Shown here: piece by piece, positions 20,946-30,262 of the stretch
How positions within the stretch are numbered: the first letter of the stretch is position 1
How the letters are laid out: each line of letters begins with the position of its first letter
DNA from: Hortaea werneckii
Taxonomy: Eukaryota > Ascomycota > Dothideomycetes > Mycosphaerellales > Teratosphaeriaceae
DNA length: 64,000 nucleotides
Reading direction: 5' to 3'
Assembly (NCBI GenBank): GCA_037044905.1
Contig: JBAOKB010000182.1
Location: 124,001-188,000, forward strand
Program-made: the position numbers and the translations under genes
Notes under the pieces: model-generated
Told to the model about the DNA's origin: nothing
The model's input: only the letters and a program-made list of their open reading frames with translations
The model's database searches: none

Positions 20946-21680
20946 ATGTCCCGCACGCAGCACCCGCCCAACCCGCAGCAGGCGGATGAAGACAAGAAGG
21001 TGAAGCCCCTTGGTCGAACAACTTCTGCTTCCTCTCCCCGCATCTCTCTCACCTCGCAGCAGGAGAAGAACAACATGCCAAGGGAGGCAGAGGCGGAAAA
21101 AGAAGCAACGAGGAAGGAAGAATTGTCTCGCTTCCTACAATATCGCGCCCGACTCGAGTTCGCTGAGCTGATGACCCGACGCCAGCAAGACGAGGAAGAG
21201 GTTGAAGAGGATGAGGAGGTGGAGCGGGAGGGGAGGGGGAGGAATGTGGGGAGGTTTTCTGATGTCAGGAGCGTAGGGGGGTTGAGCACTCTTAAGGGAG
21301 GTGGATGGGGAAGTGGGAGGGTTGTGGGGGGATTTGATGGTGGTCGGGGTGGGAAGGATAAGGGGGAAAGGCATGAGGTGGGGTTTTCTGATCGCGCGAT
21401 ACTGCCGCTGCAGCTGGAGACGACGCGGCGGTTTTGCGAAGGAGGGACGGGGATTCGTGCGGAAGAGGAAGTGGAGGGGTTGAGGGAGGGAATTGGGAGG
21501 TTGACGGGGGAGGTTAGGGAGGTGAGGACGGCGCTTGAAGAGGAGCGGGAGCACGAGCAGGGGACTCCATCAAGGATCTTGACTTCTTTTTCTGCAGGGG
21601 AAGGTGGGAAAGGACTGGGCGTCTATGCTCCCAGCTCGCCCATCTTGTCCTCCCTCTTCCCGTCGCAGGGGAAACGGTAG
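20946..21680 (+). CDS. hypothetical low-complexity coiled-coil protein (3' end uncertain)
   Basis: An open frame of 244 residues from the ATG at 20946 (MSRTQHPP). It is rich in Glu, Lys and Arg. A likely helix at AEKEATRKEELSRFLQYRAR is followed by acidic and Gly-rich linkers and a heptad-like stretch (VEGLREGIGRLTGEV). No domain was recognised. An intron-like segment (GTGAGG..TTGACTTCTTTTTCTGCAG, about 21516-21598) sits in the last third, so the true 3' end may run into other frames or into the candidate exons at 22110-22426. The real exon structure is not resolved. Confidence 0.4.
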   Translation: MSRTQHPPNPQQADEDKKVKPLGRTTSASSPRISLTSQQEKNNMPREAEAEKEATRKEELSRFLQYRARLEFAELMTRRQQDEEEVEEDEEVEREGRGRNVGRFSDVRSVGGLSTLKGGGWGSGRVVGGFDGGRGGKDKGERHEVGFSDRAILPLQLETTRRFCEGGTGIRAEEEVEGLREGIGRLTGEVREVRTALEEEREHEQGTPSRILTSFSAGEGGKGLGVYAPSSPILSSLFPSQGKR

Positions 21681-23411
21681 CTGGGCCATCACGCCGGAAA
21701 ATTTGGGATCTAGGGGGAAAGGGAATGAGCATGAACAATGCAATCTCAGAGCCAGAAGGGAAGATTAGGGGGTCATTCGCGGAATACCGTGCCATCCAGT
21801 GGCGCAAGACTTGATACCAGAGAAAGGGGCAGAAACCAATTCTCGACTGGCTGACAGGGAGGACAACAAGATGAGCTCATGAGTGGAGAGTAGTGAAGGC
21901 GAACCATGCGTGATTTGGACATAGCGGTCTCAGTGCCTGAGAAGTGATCATAGTTGCGATAGTACTCAATAAGAAGGAGCCAAGAGTCTAAGTGTCCATT
22001 CAATCGCTTATGCTCGAAGTTCACATACCCGAAGCCGTGTTCATGCCGACGGGATCTCTAGCAGCAGCAGAAACAGTCGAGACTGCAACTATCCCAGTAG
22101 AGGAAACACATGACACTGCAACTCTCATCAGCGGAAGAAGCGGTCAAGACCCAGCAACGTGAACTCGAAGCCTCGAGAGCCGAACTTTTTGACAGCAAGG
22201 TAATTCCTTTCCATATCCCATTCCTCCCTGGCGAAGAAGAAGTCCATTATCATCACGTTGATAGACCAAGAGAAAAGAGAAGAAAAAGAGAGAGAGAGAG
22301 AGAGAGGGCTAAACGAGAAGGACCGTAGCTGTATCCTTCCCACAGCTAACGATAACGGGAAGCACGACACCAACATCCGACACCCTTCCTCCAACAGAAG
22401 ACTTCATTCGCACAACTCCACTTTAAAGCCCTCAACAACAGAAAGAAGACCCGCAAAGAAGACCAGATTAGCGTTCCCCCTTTCGCCCGGAACACCTTCC
22501 TCCTCGCAACAATCTACACGGAAAAATCAACTCCCCGTCCTCTCGTTCTTGTTCCGGGGAGCCGTGCAAGAGTGGATAGCTAAAAAGCTAAGGAAACTGG
22601 CGGATAAGTTGCTCTTGAAAGTCGCTGTCAGGGTTGTGTGGAAGTGGGTAAAGGAGCTGGTTCCATGAAACCCAAGAAGTAAGTCCTGGATGGAAAAGTA
22701 AGAAAGAAAGGCAGAGGGAAGGGAGTGAGCAGTGAGTTCGTTCGATTTGATCGACTCCAGAGGGCTGACGGGGAATGAAGAGAGGGCTTTGAGGTTTATG
22801 GCGTAGAAAAGAATGACTTGGGGTAGGGGAAAAGGGAGAGAGGCTGTACAGGCGTGGATTGTGGTCCTGCTACTTAGGGTATGTAGTCGTATACCCTCAT
22901 TTCAAAACATTTGATGCCAAAGATCAGGGACGAGGGGGGATCTTAGTGAATTTTTCACTGTCAAAGATGGGTCGTGAAACGTACTCAGTGAACAAAACGA
23001 TGTGTAATGATGAAGTTGGAAAGAAGAGACCCGTTCAATAGCAATAGGTATCCATTTCAGTCAATCAAAACCATCAAGACAAGGTGATGCAGAAGATGCT
23101 ATTATGCAGGATTCTAAAAAATGCAGTCTATTTTGCTTTAACCCATAATCGTCCTTCCTTGGACAAGCGAATGTGGTATCCCAATGCCTTGCGGCTTTAT
23201 CCTCTTTTCTTTGCGCCAATATTCCGCCCAGTATCCCATGATGATGTGCGCAAAAATCTGTCGGGTATGACCCTATCCAAGCAAGCCTCCCGATAATGTC
23301 CGTTGGTTCCCCTTTGCGCCGAAAGAGAGTATCAGGAAAAGAAATACGAAAGACCCATAATAAGAGAATGAAGTGTGGATGTCCCTATTCCTTCCTCCAA
23401 AACGAAAACGC
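21681..23411. other. mostly noncoding, possible 3' exons
   Basis: Apart from the two candidate exons listed at 22110-22426, nothing is supported. A GA repeat lies at about 22284-22306. The stretch 22680-23400 has only short frames. Confidence 0.4.
22110..22426 (+). other. candidate terminal exons of the upstream hypothetical gene
   Basis: 22110-22199 encodes a 30-residue helical segment (MTLQLSSAEEAVKTQQ and on to ELFDSK) and ends at a GTAATT donor. A CCCACAG acceptor at 22345 opens 27 codons in the same phase to a TAA at 22426. This could be the 3' part of the coiled-coil gene that begins at 20946. The connecting exon was not found. Confidence 0.25.
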
Positions 23412-25340
23412 TCAAGAGTCGAAGATCGCCCCAAAAGCCGGCACGCCTCTGGCCTCCAGCCCAAAGACGACCTGCTTGGTGACCCGCGGATTGCTGATAA
23501 TCACCACGGCCTCAGCTTTCGCCTCCTGCACCATGCCCCACGACAGAGCGATCAAGTCCGGATGCCCCGTCTTCTTCGTATCGATGACCATGGCATTCGA
23601 GTCAGCCGCGAAGACACGGCCGACTACGTCACTGCCGTAGGTAAGCTCCGGTGAGCGCGCAGACCAGAGGACACGATGCGAATGGGTGGCCGATGCTGGG
23701 TTGCAGTTGAGGAAAGACAGACAGGGACCGATGCCTGAACCCGTGGCGACGATCAGGACCGGGTTGAAGAGCGAGGCGACGCGCATTACGCCTGTGGTCG
23801 GGAAGCCGCGTTGCCAGATGTGGGTAGGTGGCGAGGTGATGAGGCGGCTGGTCCAGTCGCCTGCGTTGCTGACTAGGACCGAGTAAGAGGAGGTTTTACC
23901 GCCGGGGGAGGCGCGGGTGGGGACTTGAGAGTCGGGGGTAGTGTAGGGCGGCGGGATGGTGGCGAACTTGTGGTTCTCGAGGAGGGGGCGATGGGAGAAG
24001 CCGATGGCCATGCATTGCTTGACGGGCCGGTTGTGGAAGGTTAGCTCGGTGGCGTGGGTGGAGAGTCGGTTGGCCTCGACGGGCACACGACGGAGCCAGA
24101 GCCATGGGTAAATGAGGAAGAGAGTGATGACGACGAGGAGCCAGAAGGCCGGCGTCTTGGCCAGTACTAAACCGACAGGTTGAGAGGCTTGACTGGCAGA
24201 GGACACCGTGGAGATGAGGATTTGGGCCCAGACGAGTCCAATAGCGGTCCAGCCGCCGAAGCGATGGGAGAGCTCCCAGACGTTGTGGAATTTTGCGCGC
24301 AAGTTCGGGAGGGCCAGGACGATCAAAGCGACCAAAATGAAGGTCGTAAGCGCCGAAAGGACATGAAGGATTATGACCTCTGCGTGGGTTCCTTGGGCAT
24401 GATACGACAGCAAGGTGACGTAGAACACATACCATGCGAGCGCGGAAATGCCTGCGGCAGAATGGATGCCGCCCTGGCTGTATGCAACCTTAGCGGCTTG
24501 ACGTCGAAACTGAAGCGGCATCGATGTCGGCAACGAGCAAACAATCCTGAAAAGCAGGTTGATGAAGTGCTCATGCCTCATCAGCACGGCAGCCGTGAGG
24601 TTGGCAGCGGTAGCAGTGGCGGCGTCGGCATAGGTGAAAGAGCCGTCATTCCGGGTTGCGAAGATGATCATAGGGATGATCGCTGCTATATTCGCGGCCA
24701 AGGTGAGCACCATCAGCTTGCGGTAGGTGATCATCCAGATGTAACGAAGCTCTCTCCAGATACCATTAGCTTCAAGGTCTGGCAGCGGGTAGGGGTTCGA
24801 GAAGACTTCGATTTGCTCTTTGGTTGCAGATCTGTCAGCAAAGCCTGTGGCCTTTGTGCTTTGAGCCGGAGAGCACTCGACGATTTCCTCTTCATACACG
24901 GTTTTGCTGTCGTAGTTATCGCTCGACCAGCCAGCCTCGAGATCTTCCGGATCCTTGGCGTATGTGCTGGAGTGGTGGGTTCGCCCTTGCTGGAAGACCT
25001 TGCTCGGGGTCTCGACGATGTCGATAGTCAGGCCTGAGTTCTTGCTGGATAGAATGGATGGGGCTGTTGATGGATTGCACATCGTCAATGAAGAGCGTCG
25101 TTCTTGTAGTTGTTGCGGATGATGTGCGTGTTCATCTTGTCGTTGAACCAGATGAACCGGTGTTGGTGCAGTGGGAACTTGCTCTACGCTTTCAGAGGTT
25201 TGGTCGATTTCATTGTTGTGTGCACTGTCCAGTGCTGGAAGAGGCCGCGAAGCGTCGTCCTGGGATGGAATAGGAGTCATACTCGACCGCAAGCCACTCG
25301 GTGTACAAGTTTGTTTAGTATCGAGGATGGCCGGGCTCAT
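23412..25340 (-). CDS. TmpA-like transmembrane flavoprotein
   Basis: An intronless frame of 642 residues from the ATG at 25340 (MSPAIL); the frame stays open upstream only through a TTG. About 190 disordered N-terminal residues are followed by six likely membrane spans: LMVLTLAANIAAIIPMII, TATAANLTAAVL, ISALAWYVFYVTLL, IILHVLSALTTFILVALIV, AIGLVWAQILISTV and AFWLLVVITLFLIYPWLWL. Histidines occur at HEHFINLLFR, GIHSAAG, ILHVL and LSHRFGGW. The C-terminal domain resembles an NAD(P)-binding ferredoxin-reductase module (NPVLIVATGSGIGPCLSFL). This matches the fungal TmpA family, linked in Aspergillus to conidiation signalling, and the C-terminal half of TmpL. No iron-reductase role is shown. Confidence 0.8.
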   Translation of the reverse strand: MSPAILDTKQTCTPSGLRSSMTPIPSQDDASRPLPALDSAHNNEIDQTSESVEQVPTAPTPVHLVQRQDEHAHHPQQLQERRSSLTMCNPSTAPSILSSKNSGLTIDIVETPSKVFQQGRTHHSSTYAKDPEDLEAGWSSDNYDSKTVYEEEIVECSPAQSTKATGFADRSATKEQIEVFSNPYPLPDLEANGIWRELRYIWMITYRKLMVLTLAANIAAIIPMIIFATRNDGSFTYADAATATAANLTAAVLMRHEHFINLLFRIVCSLPTSMPLQFRRQAAKVAYSQGGIHSAAGISALAWYVFYVTLLSYHAQGTHAEVIILHVLSALTTFILVALIVLALPNLRAKFHNVWELSHRFGGWTAIGLVWAQILISTVSSASQASQPVGLVLAKTPAFWLLVVITLFLIYPWLWLRRVPVEANRLSTHATELTFHNRPVKQCMAIGFSHRPLLENHKFATIPPPYTTPDSQVPTRASPGGKTSSYSVLVSNAGDWTSRLITSPPTHIWQRGFPTTGVMRVASLFNPVLIVATGSGIGPCLSFLNCNPASATHSHRVLWSARSPELTYGSDVVGRVFAADSNAMVIDTKKTGHPDLIALSWGMVQEAKAEAVVIISNPRVTKQVVFGLEARGVPAFGAIFDS

Positions 25341-27847
25341 CTGCTGTGCAGTCTGCAGTTGATGAGAGGGCGACAAATTAAAAGTGTGGCGAAGAAGTCT
25401 TGCCCGAGTATCTGGCGTCAATGCAGGTTGACTTCCGGCTTTCAGGAATTGTTGTGAATGTTGAAATAGTGCTCGAAGGAAAGAAGCGGTTTAGCTGTGT
25501 TTGCCGGACGCTGCACCTGATGAAAATGCCCGATGACTGTGATAAAACATATGAATAACGCTGAATGTGATAAATGAGAGGACGTGTCGAGACGATCAAA
25601 GAAAAGAAGGGACAATGAATTGTTATTTAACAAAAGATTGTCAACATCGTCGAGTAGTGACATTCTCATTCACCACAGCAGAATATACCCCCAAGTAAGG
25701 CTGTTATGGATTGGATATGGAAAGGCAATAAACGTTGGACGGGATGCGAACGGTTCCGAGTACCCGGTTGACAGACGGGCGATGGATCTAGGTGTCGATC
25801 CGACAAGTGACCTTGGGACGATGTTTTAGCCGGAGCGCTTCGGTCATAGTACTTACGCCATCTGTGGTCGACCGAAGTCGTGCGAGCGATCGAGCCGTGA
25901 CGCCAGACTCAGGCGATCGCGTGAGGACGTGGGAGGTGCCTCGGTGGAGGGTTCGCCAAGCCCAGCCGTTTGTTGGACCTAGCGCGGTTCGTCCGCCATC
26001 ATTTCTCGGGGCTGAATACAGTAAAAACGTTTTTTCCCATGTGAGTACGGACACAGAGCCTCAGAGCCCGGCGCGCAGGTTGACGATCGCATCGTGGCGT
26101 TTGGGAACTAATAAAGTTATGGGGAACCCGGGTACCTGGTCCTGCCCACTAGTTTGTACGCACCCCAAATCGAGTAGGCTTTATACACGCTAGGACAGGC
26201 CGTACGGTACTAAAGGTTGGCGATATAGAGAGCCAGAAACCTTGCCGGTCGTTGTGGAAAACGCAGCGAGCACAAATGGTCGTGATTGACCGATTCACCC
26301 TGCACCCTGTCGACCGCTCGCACGGCACGGCGGCTTCTACTTCGGGGGTGAGGATTTGGACCTGTGGACGTTGGCCGGCGCAATAGTCGACGCCCTATTA
26401 AGCAACAAGGCTGGCATCGCTGCTTCTGTCACTTTTCCATTTTCCATGGGTACGTAAGCGGGAAGAGATCCGCACGTATCTTTTGATGAGCTGCCGCCGA
26501 AAGAGGTGATGTTGATGTTAGAAAGAGACAAGTCTCTTAAGCTAAGGGCTTTCCCCTAGTCGTCCCGATGAAGCCCGACTGGCCCTGGCGCCTCGCACCT
26601 CACTCGTGCAACCGCACGTCTTCTCCGTGAACGCATGCGGTTGCATGGCCGACCGAGCTGCCCTGCTACCTCGATCTATAGCATCTTTACCAGGGCCCTG
26701 GCGCCATGCGCTTGCCCTAGAGAGTCACGACAAGCGATAGACATGCACGTCGCACGAACCGGCCTGTCTCCGAGACAGCCAGGCTTCCGTCTGAGCGGCG
26801 TGCTGCCATGGGCGCCTCGCCTTTTCGGCCGCCATGTCTTGCGCCCAAGCGCATGACGGCAGCCACTTGGGCCGGAAGCAGCCAATGCCAAACGACCTCA
26901 CAACTCCCATCGCCGCCTTCAAATGTGCGAGGACACCAACAGGCGGTGCCTTGGAAAGTTTCCGTCCTTCCTTGATAGCTCAGCGTCACCGGACGAGAAG
27001 CGAGTGGTTCACATCTCTCACACCGGCGTCGGCATGGCTAGCCGGGCTGATGGGGCCTGTAGAGATCCTTCCTTGTTATTAAGATGAAGCATAGCCGACG
27101 TATTCAGATACGCGCCGCGACGTCAGACGATGATGGCCCGAAGAGATGGCTGTCAGGCCTTAATGCACACCCTCAGAGCGACCAAATTTAGCAACTGTCA
27201 AAGGCTCCACTCCATCATCACTCATGACGGGCGTGCGTAACGAATAGCGAACGCCATCAGACCACTTGGTAATCCTATCCTGCTAGGGATGTGAGGTTAT
27301 GTCACTCTCGCAAGGTGTTCGCTGGACTTCTCATTCGGAACATTGTGCGAAAGTTGCTGATCTCAAAGAGTGGCATACAGCCATGCCGCCTGGCTTTCAA
27401 GGCGTTGGCGGACGAGTGAACAGCCTAATGTCTTGTGCGACGCCGAAGAAGCTCGCCAAACGGCACAACCGACTATTTTTGAAGAGCAAGTACAAGGCTT
27501 CACATGATGACCCATTTTGCATTGTTGCAGCGGGACCATGATCTCAAGTTGGGAATGCAGTTCGAAAGATTAAATCCAAGCATCTTTCTCTCATTTCGTA
27601 CGCCGTCAAAATCTCTATGTGCATTTAACATATGGTCTTCAGCTGAACAACGTTTACTGGGAGTCAACCGACGCACAGTTCCCTCTCGGGGAAGAGTTCC
27701 CGCACAATCAATTGTGTGTACAGTCGATTCACTAGTCTTGAGGCTACAGGCGGCACAGACAAAGGCACAAGCCTTGTTAACACACTCGTGAATGCAACAA
27801 AGAAATTGCACGTCGAAGCGTCTGATACTGGCCGCTAGTGAATTGAG
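25341..27847. other. 2.5-kb intergenic region between divergent genes
   Basis: Lies between the TmpA-like gene (leftward) and the AMP ligase (rightward). Short frames occur on all strands, none with a domain. No transposon ends, tRNA or long repeat were seen. It is unusually long for this window and presumably contains both promoters. Confidence 0.45.
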
Positions 27848-29824
27848 ATGGACGCAGCCAAGGGAGACGAAGTTTGCTGCGTCGACAGGAAGCAATGTCT
27901 TCGAACACAAAGATGGAATGTCTCACCCGTCTTCAGAACATTAAAACGACTTTGGAATCTGATTCGAATGTGTGCACCTTTCCTTCAAAGAGCCCAAACC
28001 CCTTGCCATTTGCCACCAACATCACGCGCTTCTTGCAATTGCAGACAATTGAAAAAGGGCCTTGACTTTGATAGCCCGTCGGTGCCACATACAGTTTTCC
28101 CCACGTCCCTTCCAGACCAAGTATCAACCATATTAGAATCATATTCTAGAGACAAGATGGCCATGCCCGAGCCCAAGAATCTGGTGACTTGGGTCTTCCA
28201 GGACCATTCCAACCAAGACGAACCGGTAAGTCTCAAATGCGAAGAGCAACATGCTGCTACGAGCATGACTGACACCTTACAGATCCTCATTGATGCAGCA
28301 AATCCAGAGCGCTTCCTAACGAAGAAGCAGGCGCGGGAGCTCGTACTTGCTCTAGCTGGTGCATTCAAGCCAGGCAGCACCGTGTGTCTTCACGTCGCCA
28401 ACGACATTCTCTATCCTGTACTAGTTCTCGCAATTCTTGCTTCGGGTTGTCGTTGGACGGGGACGAACCCTGCGTATACTGCTCCGGAGCTTAGCCACCA
28501 CTTCAAGGCATCTGAGACGAAGTACATCATATGCGAGCAGCATCTTGCTCAAGTGTGCCAGGAGGCCCTTGATGCAAATGGGAGCAACGCTGAGGTGATA
28601 TTATTCGAGGACATTCTCCAAAGCGAGCTCGCAATCATGCGCGGACGTGATAGTGCAGTCTCTACCCAGTATGAACGGAAGCCAGAAGCCGAAAACACCC
28701 GATACAGAAAGCTTTCCGAGCTTCTTAGTATCCCGAACACGACCGACCTTTGCGAACTGACGAAGGACATCTCCGCTCAAGACATTGCAGTTCTCATGCA
28801 GACGTCTGGTACTACGGGACTTCCAAAGATGGCAGCCCGCACGCATCGTGCCATGATTCTCGAGCAAGCGGCAATCGAACAGTTCCATTCGACTACACGC
28901 TACGGCATCAGGCGTTTATTCTGCACCCCCATCTTCCACGGCTTCTCGACCCCTGAGATGGTGTTCAATGCGCTTCGTCTGGGCCACACGGCGTACTTCA
29001 TGAGCCGCTTCGATGACACCTTCGTGCAGAAGATTCACGACTTCAAGATCACCGAGACGTTTGGCGCACCGCCTATGTTCCTCCGCTTGGTCAGCCATCC
29101 AAAAGCCCGCTCATTGCTAGCAAGCCTGAAGGCAATTTACTTTGGTGGTGCACCGCTTGCTCCCGAACTCAAGAAGCGGATGCTTGACCTCTTCGAGGGC
29201 GAGAAGCCTCGTATCGTGCCGGTATATGGTATGACGGAAGGCGGATGGTTTACTACTCTCGAGAGCGAGGAGACAGACGACACGGGATCGCTCGGCAACC
29301 CTTTACCCGGCTTCAAGATGAAAGTCGTCCCTCGCCCGAATGCTGAACTCGGGAGCGGCCAGGCGGTAGGCGAAATTCTAGTCAAAGGACCGCAGCTTAT
29401 GACGGGCTACTTCAACAACGTGACAGCTACGGAGGAGTCGTTCGAAGATGGCTGGTTGAAGACTGGTGACATCGGCTACTTCAAGGACGGGAAGGTCTAC
29501 CTCGTCGACCGCGCTAAAGATCTCATCAAGGTGAACGGGTGGCAAGTGTCGCCGGCCGAGGTCGAGAATGCGTTGCTCGAATACGACGGAGTCCAAGACG
29601 CGGGGGTGGTTGGCGTGGGAGAGGATGTCTCTGAGCACCCCGTTGCGTGTGTTGTGGTGCAGAACTCGGATGTGACGGCCGGGATGCTCAAGGTGCATCT
29701 GCGGGCCCGGCTAGCTAGTTACAAGGTCAGCATGACGGAGATTTGGTTTGTTGATTGCATCCCGAAGAATCCATCTGGGAAGATCTTGAGGAACAGGCTG
29801 AAGGCAACGCTGGGGAAGCAGTGA
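27848..29824 (+). CDS. AMP-forming acyl-CoA ligase (4-coumarate-CoA-ligase-like)
   Basis: Activates a carboxylic acid as acyl-AMP and then as the CoA thioester. An intron at 28226-28282 (GTAAGT..CTGAC..TTACAG, 57 nt) is in frame and invisible as a break; removing it joins QDEP to ILIDAANPERFLT. Motifs: phosphate loop MQTSGTTGLPKMAARTH, VYGMTEGG, DGWLKTGDIGYF, and the C-terminal lysine in NPSGKILRNRL. The start is uncertain: ATGs at 27848, 27968 and 28158 are in frame. Family similarity seems to begin near FPTSLPDQVSTILESYSRDK, favouring 27968 or an unseen upstream exon. The C terminus (LGKQ) lacks a peroxisomal SKL signal. The substrate cannot be told from sequence. Confidence 0.85.
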   Translation: MDAAKGDEVCCVDRKQCLRTQRWNVSPVFRTLKRLWNLIRMCAPFLQRAQTPCHLPPTSRASCNCRQLKKGLDFDSPSVPHTVFPTSLPDQVSTILESYSRDKMAMPEPKNLVTWVFQDHSNQDEPVSLKCEEQHAATSMTDTLQILIDAANPERFLTKKQARELVLALAGAFKPGSTVCLHVANDILYPVLVLAILASGCRWTGTNPAYTAPELSHHFKASETKYIICEQHLAQVCQEALDANGSNAEVILFEDILQSELAIMRGRDSAVSTQYERKPEAENTRYRKLSELLSIPNTTDLCELTKDISAQDIAVLMQTSGTTGLPKMAARTHRAMILEQAAIEQFHSTTRYGIRRLFCTPIFHGFSTPEMVFNALRLGHTAYFMSRFDDTFVQKIHDFKITETFGAPPMFLRLVSHPKARSLLASLKAIYFGGAPLAPELKKRMLDLFEGEKPRIVPVYGMTEGGWFTTLESEETDDTGSLGNPLPGFKMKVVPRPNAELGSGQAVGEILVKGPQLMTGYFNNVTATEESFEDGWLKTGDIGYFKDGKVYLVDRAKDLIKVNGWQVSPAEVENALLEYDGVQDAGVVGVGEDVSEHPVACVVVQNSDVTAGMLKVHLRARLASYKVSMTEIWFVDCIPKNPSGKILRNRLKATLGKQ

Positions 29825-30262
29825 GGAAGCAGGTCGATCGAGGGATATTGAAACGGGAGTTTGGATGCGTCAATGCTGTTTATTCAATCGGAGCGTCGAG
29901 GGACAGGCGCAAGGAAATACGGAAAAGCAGCAAGACTGGCGGGTGAAGCATTTTATGAGGTTACGTTGCGATACTTGATACCATTGCATAGCTTTACGAC
30001 ACATACTATACCCTATCTAGTGAGAGAAACTTATATGTTGCTTTTTAGTCTAAATGAAGTACGAATCCTTTGTTTCAATCATGTCGTCTCTCATTCACGT
30101 GCCTTATCGATAACGCACGGACATAGAGCTTCGACTTTCAATGTCGAAGCAAGAGCAGCACTTGTGGGAGCTACTTTTAAGGCAGCTTCGGTCCTGACTA
30201 TAGCCCTGAAATGTCACTCGGAAAATACGCATCGCAGGTGTAATGGTGGTGGGTCAGGAGAC
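29825..30262. other. intergenic; open frame before the telomere gene start
   Basis: The telomere-protein reading frame is open back to 29861, but the 134 upstream codons look noncoding (no conserved sequence, mixed composition). They are taken as the 3' flank of the ligase gene and as promoter. Confidence 0.5.

Noticed and set aside
29861..30262. In-frame N-terminal extension of the telomere protein
   Set aside because: 134 codons without family similarity; conserved N terminus begins at the ATG at 30263.
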